A program made the position numbers and the translations under genes. Shown in pieces: positions 37,101 to 53,740 of a stretch of DNA of 64,000 nucleotides (the stretch's first letter is position 1; every line of letters begins with the position of its first letter). The notes beneath the pieces are model-generated. The model saw nothing but the letters and a program-made list of their open reading frames with translations, ran no database searches and had not been told where the DNA came from. Source of the DNA: Lumbricus rubellus (lineage: Eukaryota; Annelida; Clitellata; Crassiclitellata; Lumbricidae); assembly GCA_945859605.1 (NCBI GenBank), contig OX243820.1:33095328-33159327 (forward strand), read 5' to 3'.

Positions 37101-40100
37101 GCTTTAGAAATCTCGAGATTACGATTACGATGTGTTTCAATAAAACTCTTATTTCGCGTTCCCGCTGCTTGCACATTCTGCATTTCCACTGCTCACACAA
37201 ACCAATTTAACCTCTGTAGATATTATTATTAAAAGGTTTAGAAGCAGATCAAAATGTTTAATGCTATCTACATTAATGTAATTACATTGTGGTACAAATC
37301 AACTTTTAATGATAATAACAACATCAGTGATAATTGTTTGACTGGTGAAGCCATAACTGGTCGCGAAGATTAGCTGACGTTATTATGTATTGTTATTTTG
37401 TATTGTTATTATGTATTGTTATTATGTATTGTTATTATGTATTGTTTTAGAAATGGAAGATAACAGTAGTCAGATGCTACAGGATTTGAAGTCCTTTATT
37501 TACCAGCTGCGACTGGATGCAGAAGTCGAAGTCGTGGAAATGGTAATCAATGCACTTTTCATAAAAGTCTTAGACTTATAATGAATAGTCCTGTTTGTAT
37601 CTATTCAAGCGAACACATTTGAAATGGCCTTAAACATTTTTAGAATTAGAATACTCGTGTAACTTAATGGAAAGTAGTAGTTTGTCCTACTGTAAAATAG
37701 AATCAATTTTCACATAGTATCTGATTTATTGTGAGGTTCTGTCCATCAACTCGTGTCCACAACCCTTCTGCTGAGAGTGCCCTTCAATCTATACTGAGAA
37801 CCTATCTCTTCAGTCTACTCTTGGCTCTTTACATTTGTTTTGCTTTGATGTGCACTTCTGAACTTTTTAAGCAGGGACATTATGGAATGGCCTTCCCCTC
37901 TCCTATGGGCTAAGCTCATGTCTGGGCTTAACCTGCATCCTATCGCTTTCTCAAGACGTTTCTTTTCACCTGGGGCTTCTGTGCTGAAGGCGCCTCTGAA
38001 TAGTCTGCATATGCTGCGAGAGATAAACATTTTTGGATGTGATACGATTATCAAAATGCAGTTGTGTAGTTTTGTATTTTTCTTTGTCATGTTACGAAGT
38101 ATCAGTACTTTATCCTGAAGTTCCTTGTATTGTCTGTTGCTGTAGCCGGACAGAGACATCAGCGCGTACACTTACGAACGAACGATGCTGATGGAACAGC
38201 GTATGAAGATGCTCAAGGAGATTCAGCAGAGGAAGGCCGACAAGATGTCTGCAGTAAGTGGGGGATGTTGTTCTGTGATGGACAGGGTTGCTGTACTTGC
38301 TGCACAATGTACATTATGTTTAGGGCTGTTGTGTAATTTACGGTCCCCGTTTGTTTACGGAACATGCTAGTTGAGATTCAAATCTCTGAAATAGGTTTTT
38401 AAAAATCTGTATACAATAGCCAGCATCCTTGATGAACCTGGAAATAAGCTGTAACTGATGTAGCTAGGCAGGCCAGTGTTCAATACTAGTTTTGGATGTG
38501 AATAACTGCTCATTCATATCTGTCGATTCTAAACAATACAGAACACAATCAGCTATTGTTATTCAAGTCGTCAATCTTTGTGGTGTGGCTGCAACCCGTA
38601 CAATTATTATTAGTAATTCTTTTTTATCTTATTTTTTATTCTCAAGGTACATTTAATCTGGGAGTCGAATTAGTTTTTATTATTATTGTAATTATTATTG
38701 TTATTAGAAAACCTCTTTTAGAGCTTATAAAGCTTATTATTATTTTTATGATTGTTATTATAATGCATGATGTACGAATCGACAATTCTCGTTGTTCAAA
38801 TGTAGCACGGAAGACCATGGCATGAAGGTCAATATTGTCATTATTGTTATTATTATTATTATTATTTTTATTATTACGATTTGTTAAGCTTGCATAATTT
38901 TGACTAAATATTCTGCAAACTTTGTCAGTTTAATTGTAAATTTTAATATTTTGCAGCCTCAGCTGATCGTGGATTTTGCTCACCAGTCTTCGATGGACAG
39001 CATGCTGCTAACCATGCCACCGTCATCATCATCGTTCAGTCCAAAGCCTCCACGCTCCAGTGTTGTTCAACTGGTTAGGTACCAGCGTGTGAAGAAGCCT
39101 CCAAAGGATAATCACTACACGTTTTCAGCAACAGCCGGCAAACAGTTGATGCAGGAAATATCGCAGAACTTCACCAAAGTGTTGAGTTTGATCTTGAATT
39201 TATTTCGAATGCTGTTAACGATGAATTAGATCCGAACTTTGGTTTTCATTTGTATCAGTGTGTTAGTCGTCAAAAAGTTGCTGGGTTGAATAGTTTAGAA
39301 ATTACACAAATGTAGGTTCAAATCTAATGTTAGTATGTTGCACAATGGGCAGCAAACTAACATTAGGTTTTGTGCAACCTTAAATATTATTCAAAAACAA
39401 AAATAACAATTGTGCAACCTTATTATTACAAAACAAAGATAACAATTGTGCAATAGGGTAGAGTGAAAACGGCAAAAAAAAAATTTTTTTTGAATTTCAA
39501 GTAGCTAGATATGTCAAAAGGTGCCAATAGATCAATAGAACACTGTGTAAAAATTACAAAATTTTTGATAAATGTTTTGATCGCCCGCCGCAACTTTTTA
39601 TTTTGCAATAGGCCTACCAAGCGACATCAGCAGACCGATATAGGAAGATTAGTGTCTACACTCTACACAGAGTCTACACTCTACAGTCTACACACTGTAT
39701 ATATTGTACAGGGTGGGCCATAAAATTTAATTATCCCCATCCTATGGTTTTCCCCCCCATAATTTTATCGTGGCCAAAAATAACCCAAGCTCTAACTATA
39801 ACAGAAAACAATAGCTCTAGCCCTAACAGAAACCCTAACCCTAGCTCTAACCTTAACAGAAACCCTAAATTTTGCTCTAACCCTAACATGGATAGAGTTT
39901 TTGTTAAGGTTAGAGCTAAGGTTAGGGTTTCTATTAGGGTTAAAGCTAGAATTAGGGTTTTCGTTAGAATTAGAGTTACGGTTAGAGTTTCTGATAGGGC
40001 TAGAGCTAGGGTTAGGATTTCTGTTAGAGTTAGAGCTAGGGATAAGGTTTCTGTTAGGGTTAGAGCTAGGGTTAGGGTTTCTGTTAAGGTTAGAGCTAGG

Positions 40101-42950
40101 TTAGGGTTTTTGCCAGGGTTAGGGCTAGGTTTAGAGTTTCTGTTAGGGTTAGAGCGAGGATTAGGGTTTCTTTTAGGGTTAGAGCTAGGGTTAGGGATTC
40201 TGTTAGGATTAGAGCTAGGGTTAGGGTTTCTATTAGGGTTAGAGCTAGGGTTAGGGCTTCTGTTAGGGTTAGAGCTAGGGTTAAGGTTTCTGTTAGGGTT
40301 AGAGCTAGGGTTAAGGTTCCTGTTAGGGTTAGGGCTAGGGTTAGGGTTTCTCCTAGAGTTAGAGCTATGGTTTGGGTTTTTGTTATGGTTATAGCTAGGG
40401 TTAGGTTTTCTGTTAGGGTTACAGCTAGAGATAGGGTTTCTGTTATGGTTACAGCTAGGGTTAGGGTTTCTGTTAGGGTTACAGCTATTGTTTTGGTTTC
40501 TGTTAGGGTTAGAGCTAGGGCTAGGGTTTCTGTCAGGGTTAGAGCTAGGTTTAGAGTTTCTGTTAGGATTTGAGCTAGGGTTAGGGTTTTTTCTATTAGG
40601 GTTAGAGCTAGGGTTAGGGATTCTGTTAGGATCTGAGCTAGGGTTAGGGTTTCTATTAGGGTTAGAGCTAGAGATAGGGTTTCTGTTATGATTACAGCTA
40701 GGGTTAGGGTTTCTCTTAGGGTTAGAGCTTGGGTTAGGGTTCCTGTTAGGGTTAGAGCTAGGGTTAGGGTTTCTCTTAGAGTGGGTTTTTGTTATGGTTA
40801 TAGCTATAGGGTTAGGGTTTCTCTTAGGGTTACAGCTAGAGATAGGGTTTCTGTTAGGGTTACAGCTAGGGTTAGAGTTTCTGTTAGGGTTAGAGCTATT
40901 GTTTTGGTTTCTGTTAGGGTTAGAGCTTAATTGGGTTACTTTTGGCCACGATAAAATTATGGGGGGAAAAACCATAGGATGGAGATCATTTATGGCCCAC
41001 TCTGTGCAATATTTACAGTGTGTAGACTGTAGAGTGTAGACTCTGTGTAGGCCTATAGTGTGGACACTAATCTACCTATATCGTTCTGCTGATGTCTTTT
41101 GGTAGGCCTATTGCAAAATAAAAAGTTGCGGCGGGCGATCAGAACATTTATCAAAAATTTTGTAATTTTTACACAGTGTTCTATTGATCTATTGGCACCT
41201 TTTGACATATCTAGCTACTTGAAATTCAGGAAAAGATTTTTTCACTCCACCCTATTGTGCAACCTTATTATTACAAAACAAAAATAGCAATTGTGCAACC
41301 TTATTACTACAAAACGAAAATGGTATTGATAGTGAAGTTCTGCAGTGGATAATAAGGACTTCATTGATGATGATGATGACGACGAGATGATGACGATGAC
41401 GAGATGATGATGACGACGATGATGATAGCTGAAAATAATGGTAACGTTTGTGGTTGTATGGTTGCATTTCTAGGGATGAGCGATGTATGAAGCGAATGCA
41501 CACCGCTGTCCGACTCAACCAGACAATTCGTGAGAGGTCGCAGGCAGCAAGTCTTGTCATTGTCAATCTTCCTGGACCTCCGAAACATGCATCCGGAGAA
41601 GAAAACTGTATCCTTGCCTTCGTTACGTTGAAGGGCGTACATCCTGCTAACTAGTTTCAGTTTAACGCCACTGTGTGATAACAGAAATCATTAGCGACGC
41701 CATCCTCTTTTATCCAGGCTTGGGACTGGCACTGGAATTCCTACCATATTTCATCCGATTCTCTACATTCCATGATGTCTTTTGTTCCTCAAGGAAACCC
41801 ACAGCAGCTACCCTGGCTCCTCTTGTGTCTCTTTGGCAACCGGACTCCGAACTCCCCTGGATGTTGATCTCTGGACGACCGTTCTGATATGATGCAACGC
41901 TCTTGGATAAGCTGGTGCTCTACACTTAGCTTTTAGAGTAGTGCTTTAGAAATGTGGAAATTACCATTACAATAGACCTTTGTAAAGTAAAATTGTAAAG
42001 TAGGCAATATATTCCATGGTGTATCATAGTGTTGATGCTCATTTCTTACTCCGGATGAGGCTTGAGGTGATAATTATTATTATTGAGTTTTATATAGCGC
42101 ACCTTCAAGGTAACCTACTAGAAAGCGCTCCCAGCCCAACCACAGATAATAATGGACAAGTACCAGATTGTGGACTTGAACTGGTTCATCACTGAACTTG
42201 CCTTCAGCTGTACATACTCGTAGCTTGTGCAGGTACAGAGTACCACAAAATGACGAGACAGATGTGATGAAACAGTGCAGCACTTGAGAGAACTCTTGTC
42301 GGTCCTTGTGGGGACTCTTATAACCGGTATGAGGGGAGTTTCAACGTATGTGTTTCATATATATAAATAAAAATGAAACAGTTTCCAATAGTTCGTGACA
42401 CAAACACAGCAGACGAAACATGAATGAGGTCGGGTGCTGTGACGTCATAAGCGAGTCGCAAAAAGCGGCCTTTCATCATTATTGGGCTCTATCCGATGTC
42501 AGCAATGGACGGTGTGACGGAGGAAAGGAGCGGAAGGAGCGGGACGAAGAGGGTGGGGAGGGAGCGGAGGGGGAGGTGGAGGGGAGGGGGAGGTCTTTTC
42601 TGCCACAGCAACGCGTGGCTGGGTACAGCTAGTATATATATATATATATATATATATTCGTTTAATTCATGGGAAGATACAGGCTGACACACCGCAACCT
42701 GGTACGTACTAGCCTAAAGTAAGCAAATGAAAATTAATGCGTCTTCACTCTTCGTTAATAGATCATTGTTGATTGGATTAATGGATGATTTGTAGATGAT
42801 TTGCGCTCTTGTAGAGGACTCTGGAAATAAAGTTTAGGTTCCTTGATGTTTGCAACAGACATGGAATATATCGAGGTTCTGACGGAGGGTCTGCCCGCTG
42901 TCCTCATGGTCCGAGGTGGAGGTCAACAGGTCATCACGATCTGCTCTTAG
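21904..42950 (+). CDS. K-Cl cotransporter (SLC12A4-7 type), complete 24-exon gene
   Basis: Exons: 21904-22156, 23012-23088, 25416-25634, 26291-26437, 26877-27062, 27718-27950, 29088-29311, 30030-30170, 30674-30772, 30957-31014, 31715-31833, 32311-32485, 32916-33014, 33120-33239, 34054-34247, 35098-35266, 35751-35857, 36254-36370, 36757-36846, 37451-37542, 38146-38253, 38957-39180, 41474-41607, 42859-42950. Every phase matches; 1158 residues, close to human KCCs (about 1085-1150). KCCs export K+ with Cl- across the plasma membrane, setting cell volume and intracellular chloride. Kept are [14 protein letters not shown] (TM1 ion site, Asn200), AMYFVG (TM3, Tyr285), FFPSVTG (TM6) and the C-terminal end [13 protein letters not shown]. 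Four cysteines and three N-x-S/T sites lie in the large extracellular loop, the KCC rather than NKCC layout. Invertebrates usually have one or few KCCs, so I give no paralogue number. Least certain: the exon 1/2 junction and the exon 22 donor (GTTGAG). Confidence 0.93.
23012..25634 (+). CDS. KCC exons 2-3: remainder of cytosolic N-terminus
   Basis: Exon 2 (23012-23088) ends [17 protein letters not shown]. Exon 3 (25416-25634) starts [20 protein letters not shown] and ends at AAA|GTAAAA. Together they match human NLALFEEELDIRPKVSSLLGKLVSY. The acceptor of exon 2 (AAAGCAG|TG) lacks a strong pyrimidine tract. A 1.47-kb hAT element fills most of the intron between them. Confidence 0.75.
23671..25140. 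mobile_element. hAT-type non-autonomous element with 8-bp target duplication
   Basis: Ends CAGTGTTATTTT...AAAATAACACTG, a 12-bp inverted repeat. ATACAGGT lies directly before (23663-23670) and after (25141-25148), the exact 8-bp duplication typical of hAT transposases. Both subterminal regions are full of GAACGAAAACGAAA / AAAACTAAAACTAAA repeats. One 102-codon frame (24381-24689) resembles no transposase. Inserted in KCC intron 2. Confidence 0.85.
25919..26041 (+). mobile_element. Fragment of the CACCGTGATTC mariner-type family
   Basis: CACCGTGATTTTAAAAAAGT and about 100 bp after it match the left end of the complete element at 55409-56429. The match stops near 26041 and I see no right end, so this is a truncated copy in KCC intron 3. 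Confidence 0.7.
26291..27950 (+). CDS. KCC exons 4-6: TM1 to TM5
   Basis: Exon 4 (26291-26437) carries [22 protein letters not shown]1 and the K+/Cl- half-site. Exon 5 (26877-27062) carries [20 protein letters not shown] and [18 protein letters not shown]2-TM3. Exon 6 (27718-27950) carries [15 protein letters not shown] and [22 protein letters not shown]4-TM5. Borders: CTAG|TCA, TGC|GTAAGT, TTACAG|ACA, CTG|GTAATT, GCCTAG|CTC, CACG|GTGGGT. Confidence 0.95.
27177..27697 (+). repeat. Local tandem duplications beside KCC exon 6 acceptor
   Basis: A block of about 110 bp (GCATTACAATCTGATTGT...TTGTTAATTATTATTGGATT) occurs at 27178-27280 and again at 27299-27385. A second block of about 95 bp (GAAAGWAGAGTCCCATGCA...TTATAGCAAAATGTG) occurs at 27481-27571 and 27598-27690. 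The last copy ends some 25 bp before the exon 6 acceptor. Confidence 0.75.
28274..28715 (+). mobile_element. Retroelement-like repeat with 10-bp target duplication
   Basis: Starts ACTAGCTGTACCCAGCCACG and ends TTTTTATTTATATAG. The 10-mer ATTATTGCCA lies on each side (28264-28273 and 28716-28725), so the limits are firm. A C/CT-rich stretch follows the first 45 bp. A nearly identical copy is at 54895-55397 and a shortened inverted one at 42357-42633. A variable-length duplication and an AT-rich end suggest target-primed retrotransposition, but no reverse transcriptase is present and I cannot name the family. KCC intron 6. Confidence 0.7.
29088..29311 (+). CDS. KCC exon 7: large extracellular loop
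   Basis: TTTTCAG|T to [27 protein letters not shown] opens the loop, and [11 protein letters not shown] closes it, like human VCMLGNRTL and EIPGIPGAAAGV. Four cysteines (VC, QC, FC, DC) fall in the order of the two KCC disulfides. N-glycosylation sequons NSS, NVT and NVT are present. Confidence 0.92.
30030..32485 (+). CDS. KCC exons 8-12: TM6 to TM10
   Basis: Exon 8 (30030-30170) ends with [18 protein letters not shown], the TM6 ion-binding break. Exon 9 (30674-30772) has [20 protein letters not shown]. Exon 10 (30957-31014) is only 58 bp and codes [19 protein letters not shown], matching human VVLFGACIEGVVLRDK. Exon 11 (31715-31833) has [18 protein letters not shown]. Exon 12 (32311-32485) has [20 protein letters not shown]. 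Phases 1,1,1,2,1,2 all join. Confidence 0.93.
30335..31610 (+). repeat. Pair of related dispersed repeats around KCC exons 9-10
   Basis: The block starting near 30340 (AATTGTAATCGAACATTTATATAGCGCC..., up to about 30495) is repeated at 31281-31445. The second copy continues to about 31610. Both include the SINE-tail module AGCGCCACTTCAAGAGAACTCC and the phrase GGTTTTCAAACGCTTGCG. Only short out-of-context frames are present. Confidence 0.75.
31026..31096. mobile_element. TTAA-bounded miniature palindrome, copy 3
   Basis: TTAACCCTTTAAAGACCAGC at the left is mirrored by GCTGGTCGTTAAAGGGTTAA at the right. KCC intron 10. Confidence 0.55.
32916..33239 (+). CDS. KCC exons 13-14: TM11 and TM12
   Basis: Exon 13 (32916-33014) starts after GATAAAG and codes [20 protein letters not shown] then [12 protein letters not shown]. 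Exon 14 (33120-33239) has [20 protein letters not shown] and [10 protein letters not shown]. Both match human KCC block for block. The exon 13 acceptor is unusual (AAAG after purine-rich sequence), but phase and protein match fix it. Confidence 0.92.
33262..33331. mobile_element. TTAA-bounded miniature palindrome, copy 4
   Basis: TTAACCCTTTGACGACGAG at the left, CTCGTCATAAAGTGTTAA at the right. KCC intron 14. Confidence 0.55.
34054..36846 (+). CDS. KCC exons 15-19: cytosolic C-terminal domain, first half
   Basis: Exon 15 (34054-34247): [20 protein letters not shown] and [15 protein letters not shown]. Exon 16 (35098-35266): [18 protein letters not shown]. Exon 17 (35751-35857): [20 protein letters not shown]. 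Exon 18 (36254-36370): [20 protein letters not shown] to VDVWWIV. Exon 19 (36757-36846): [20 protein letters not shown]. These are the conserved blocks of the SLC12 C-domain, which dimerises and receives regulation. Donors C|GTATCC (exon 18) and C|GTCAGT (exon 19) are weak but fixed by phase. Confidence 0.94.
37451..39180 (+). CDS. KCC exons 20-22: C-terminal domain with first regulatory Thr
   Basis: Exon 20 (37451-37542): [20 protein letters not shown] then AEVEVVEM. Exon 21 (38146-38253): [20 protein letters not shown], whose Thr986 aligns with KCC2 Thr906 / KCC3 Thr991, a WNK-SPAK target. Exon 22 (38957-39180) has a Ser/Pro-rich stretch ([15 protein letters not shown]) with no counterpart I recall and ends FTKV at GT|GTTGAG. 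Confidence 0.88.
39451..41257. mobile_element. Fold-back element: long inverted arms around a TTAGGG-like minisatellite
   Basis: The left arm (39451-about 39892) is mirrored by the right arm (about 40815-41257). Outer ends are CAATAGGGTAGAGTGAAAA and TTTTTTCACTCCACCCTATTG. Inside each arm lie a shared block (AAAATTTTTGATAAATGTTTTGATC / complement) and a second inverted end, CAGGGTGGGCCATAAA (39709) with its complement near 40990-41006. The core is a roughly 30-bp minisatellite. Flanking DNA is a short tandem repeat (GTGCAACCTTATTATTACAAAAC), so the target duplication is unclear. No transposase. KCC intron 22. Confidence 0.8.
39781..40928 (+). repeat. 30-bp minisatellite with TTAGGG motifs, reversing direction once
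   Basis: About 35-38 units of GTTAGGGTTAGAGCTAGG plus GTTAGGGTTTCT. From 39781 to about 39892 the units read in the CCCTAA direction; from about 39900 to the end they read TTAGGG. The 414-codon minus-strand frame over it (Asn/Pro/Ser rich) is a by-product. Confidence 0.9.
41474..42950 (+). CDS. KCC exons 23-24: C-terminus with second regulatory Thr
   Basis: Exon 23 (41474-41607): [20 protein letters not shown] and [18 protein letters not shown]. Thr1094 in RMHTAVRLN aligns with KCC2 Thr1007 / KCC3 Thr1048, the second WNK-SPAK site. Exon 24 (42859-42950): [20 protein letters not shown] then [10 protein letters not shown] and TAG at 42948-42950, the standard KCC end. A possible AATAAA lies at 43623-43628. 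Confidence 0.95.
42357..42633 (-). mobile_element. Shortened copy of the 28274-type retroelement-like repeat
   Basis: Minus-strand start ACTAGCTGTACCCAGCCACG (ends at 42633) and end TTTTATTTATAT (near 42357). Middle sequence of the full copies is missing. An (AT)n run follows the 5' end. Confidence 0.75.
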
Positions 42951-43383
42951 CGACGGTTTCGAGAACGGGTGACACTGTTGCTAGTCATGCCTGAAAGAAG
43001 TTCTGTTGAAGATAGGCCTACAGCATGCACCTTTATAAAGCATGCCAATTCGATGTGCACAATTAATTTAGTTCTGGACTAATTCTGGCTGAGCAACTAG
43101 TCTGATTGATGGTAGACTTCATATCATGTGTAGGGGTAGGACCTACTTAACCAAACGTGCTCTAGGATTATACAGCATTACATTAGAATTATGTCTAAAC
43201 CAAATTGTAACATTCCGATATAATGACCAGCATAATCTGCAATTTTTTTGTATTAGAATTATGTGTAATATAAGTATGAAGAATATATATATTTACACAA
43301 TTATGACATGTCTTAGTTTTAAGTTTATGAGTTCTATTGCTGGTTTGTGTCTAAAAAAAACATTTTCCATGGCTAGTCTATGA

Positions 43384-43544
43384 CCGGACAATTCAGAGTC
43401 GGAAAATTCGGAGTGGACAATTCGGAGCAGGATGAAATTTTTTTAGGCCTAAATAGAAGTTTGAGCGACGAAAATAATTCTTGCTTCAATAGAAGCAGGA
43501 TTGATGAGAATAATTATTGTCATTGGCTGTTCCGAATTGTCCGG
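43384..43544. mobile_element. Small terminal-inverted-repeat element (MITE)
   Basis: Left end CCGGACAATTCAGAGTCGG and right end GTTCCGAATTGTCCGGG form an imperfect inverted repeat. The left side repeats the motif three times (ACAATTCAGAG, AAAATTCGGAG, ACAATTCGGAG). No coding capacity. Confidence 0.5.
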
Positions 43545-43976
43545 GAACCAGTTAGTCTTGTGTCTAAAAATAGCATGTATCTTTAAAGGGCAGAAGGTTC
43601 ACAATTTGTCACAGTGCTGTCAAATAAATTACAGTGTAACTGTGTAAGCAGGGCTTACGGACACATTAACTGTGAGCAGAAAAGATAAGAGTTAATCCTG
43701 AAGTTAATGTTTCGTGGAATGCGACAGTCCTTGCATACAAATTCCTCTGTATAATCGTGCGTCTGAGGAATTACAACCAAATCCGCCATACTTGAATCAC
43801 TGATTAAAGCTGAACAGCAGCGTGTCTAAAATATATTTGGCTTAAAATCCACAGCTGCTGCCATCTATCGAGCGGTAATTAATTAGGGTTTCACGAATAC
43901 TTTATGTCGATTGACGATAATTACGTGATCTGTGACACCCATCCACACGTTGACGTCTCGCATTCGTCTCAAAATG

Positions 43977-44405
43977 GTCATGTGAAGTCAAAATGGCGGC
44001 CATATGAAAGTGAAATCAAAATGGCGGCCATGTGAAAGTGAAGTCAAAATGGCGGCCATATGAAAGTGAAATCAAAATGGCGGCCATGTGAAAGTGAAAT
44101 CAAAATGGCGGCCATGTGAAAGTGAAGTCAAAATGGCGGCCATATGAAAGTGAAATCAAAATGGCGACAATGTGAGAGTGAAGTCAAAATGGCGGCCATG
44201 TGAAAGAAATTGAAATCAAAATGGCGACCGTTGGAAATCATTTTGCCGTTGGAAATCAAAATGGCGGCCGTGTGAAATCAAAATGACGACCGTTGGAAAT
44301 CAAAATGGCGTCCGTTGGAAATCAAAATGGCGGCCGTGTGAAAGTGAAATCAAAATGGCGGCCGTTGTAAATCAAAATCGCAGCGTTGTGAAATCAAAAT
44401 GGCGT
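43977..44405 (+). repeat. Minisatellite of YY1-consensus units
   Basis: About 15 units of roughly 29 bp (GTGAAATCAAAATGGCGGCC plus ATRTGAAA). The exact 11-mer AAAATGGCGGC occurs 10 times by my count and near-matches (GGCGAC, GGCGTC, GACGAC) fill the rest. It lies between the convergent 3' ends of KCC and ARRDC, ending about 70 bp from the ARRDC stop. Confidence 0.9.
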
Positions 44406-44472
44406 CAGTTGCATTCGTCCCGTCTATTCCGAATTGGATACTTTGATTTCTGGTGTAAGAATATGATCGCGT

Positions 44473-51714
<7,242 letters not shown>

Positions 51715-53440
51715 CTGAAGTTCAGAGTTTATACCGTCAGGTAAGGTCAGAAAGGTAACGAAGGTAGCGAATGGACATGGGTGGAGTTTGGTTTCCGTTC
51801 TTGGGGGGGGGGGGGGGGGGCTAATGCCTTCTGGGGGAGGGGGTGCACGCTAAGCCCGGAAAAAGATAAACTTTTCATGGTAAAAAAGCGGAAGCTGGGG
51901 GTTCTTGGGGGCTTAGCCCCCTAGCCCCTGATAAACTCCGCCCATGCGAATGGAAGGCAATTTAGTATAGAAATATTGAAAGTCAGCCATGAAAGTGTTA
52001 AAAATGTGAATGGAAGGCTAATAAGGTAATGAATGAAAGGTAAAAGGAATGACGTTAAAACTAAGGTAAGGAACTTCAAGGAAGGTGGGAATGAAAGGTA
52101 AGAGTAGAGAAAGTTTATAAAAGTATGGAAGGTAGGAAAGGAAGGTGAATATAGAGAATGTCGGAAAGGCAGCGAAGGTGGAGAATGGAGATTAAAAGGT
52201 GTGAAAGTTAGAACGGTAAGGAAAGTAGTGAATGAGAGATAAGAGTAGAGAAGGTTAGAAAGATGAGAAAGATAGGATTGGACGGTAAAAAGAAGAAGTT
52301 TGAAGGGTAAAGAAGGTATGGAATGCAAGGTAAAAGTATAGATCTAGTCTGTATAGAGAAAGTTAGAAAGGTAAAAAGATAGGAATGGATAGGAAAATTT
52401 AAAAAGTCAGAAAGGCAATGCTGGTGGTGGTGGACTGATGGTGGTGGTGATGGTGGCGGTGGTGGTAGCGGTGGTGGTAGCGGTGGTGGTAGCGGTGGTG
52501 GTTGACTGGTTGTGTGGGTGTTTTGGTGGTGGTGGTGGTGATGGTGGCGGAGGTTGTGGGATGTTTTGGTGGTGATGATGATGGTGATGGTGGTGATGGT
52601 GGTGATGATGGTGGTGATGGTAGTAGTGGTGGTAGTAGTGCTAGCAATCCTGTGGTTGGGTTGTGATGTGCGCTGGACTATAAGTTGGTTATCGTTGTCA
52701 TTAATTTTCATTGTCTTCGTCGCCGAATCGTCGGCCATTGTGATCATTGTGACGATCGTCGACCAGAAGAAAACAATGAACGAATAACGCGGGAAAGTCA
52801 CGACCGACAACGAATGTCAATTCCTACTCCTCCACCTCCTTCTTGTCTTTACGCTCTTCTTCTTCCTCCTCCTCTCCCACCTCATCCCTCTTGTCTTTGT
52901 CTTTGTCGTCATCGTCCTCCTTCTCCTCCTCCCTATTTGCATTCCCTCGTTCTCGTCTCACTTCTTTCTGCCTTGCGCACATCCGTTCTTTTCCAATTGC
53001 CTCTTTCTCCTCCTTTTTCCACTCCTCCTTCCAGCTTTCATTGTCTCCTTCCATCCTCCATTTTGTCTTTCCTTCCATCTTCCCCTTACGTCTTCTTCTT
53101 CTAACAACTCCTTCCTCTTTCCTCCACTCCTCATCCATTTTCTTCCTTCTTATTTCCCTATCTCCTCCCCTTCCCTTCTGCTATTAAATCTCCCTCCATC
53201 TCAGTATTCTCTTTCTTTCCCTCTTCCTCCTCCTTCTCTTATCTCCCTCCCGTCCAGCTTTTACAGTTTATTCCTCTTTCTTCTCTTACTCCCCATCTCC
53301 CGCCCCTCTGCCTCCTCTCCATCTTCCTCTTCCTCTTCTATCCATATCCTCCAAGTGACCTTCTTTTCATTCGCTTGACACGATATCCGAACAAGACCTC
53401 TTCTTCATCGTCGTCCTATCACCGTCGCCTCCCCCTCTTC
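51715..53440. other. No exon recognised; simple sequence
   Basis: Contains a poly-G run (51807-51824), a GGAAGGTAAAG-type purine repeat (51950-52400), a GGT/GAT tract (52430-52640) and pyrimidine tracts from 52825. A minus-strand ATG at about 52736 heads a short frame, but it does not resemble an arrestin start. Confidence 0.5.
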
Positions 53441-53740
53441 TTGCCTTATCCTCTTCCTCCTCCTCTGCCTCCTCCTCTTCCTCTGCCTCCTCCTCTTTTT
53501 GCCTCCTCTTTTTGCCTCCTCCTCTTCCTCCTCCTCTGCCTCATCCTCCGCTTCTTCTTCTTCTTCTTCTTCTTCTTCTTCTTCTTCTTCTTCTTCTTCT
53601 TCATAATCTTCTCCTCCTCTTTCTCCTCCTTCTTCTTTTTTCTTTTCTTCTTATTCCTCCTCCTCTTCTTGCCTCCTCTTCCTCGTCCTCCTCCTCCTCC
53701 TCCTCCTCCTCCTCCTCTTCCTCCTTCTCCTCCTACTGAT
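53440..53740. repeat. Pyrimidine tract, (CTT)n and (CCT)n
   Basis: About 300 bp almost without purines on the plus strand, with pure (CTT)n at about 53553-53601. The 113- and 157-codon frames over it are artefacts. Confidence 0.9.

Noticed and set aside
39731..40975. 414-codon minus-strand frame rich in Asn, Pro and Ser
   Set aside because: It is a frame through a 30-bp minisatellite and runs symmetrically into the inverted arms. Other frames of the same array are also open.
52650..52740. Minus-strand ATG frame (MADDSATKTMKINDNDNQL) as first ARRDC exon
   Set aside because: It lacks the opening arrestin strands, no donor keeps a sensible phase to the exon at 51714, and it runs into repeats.
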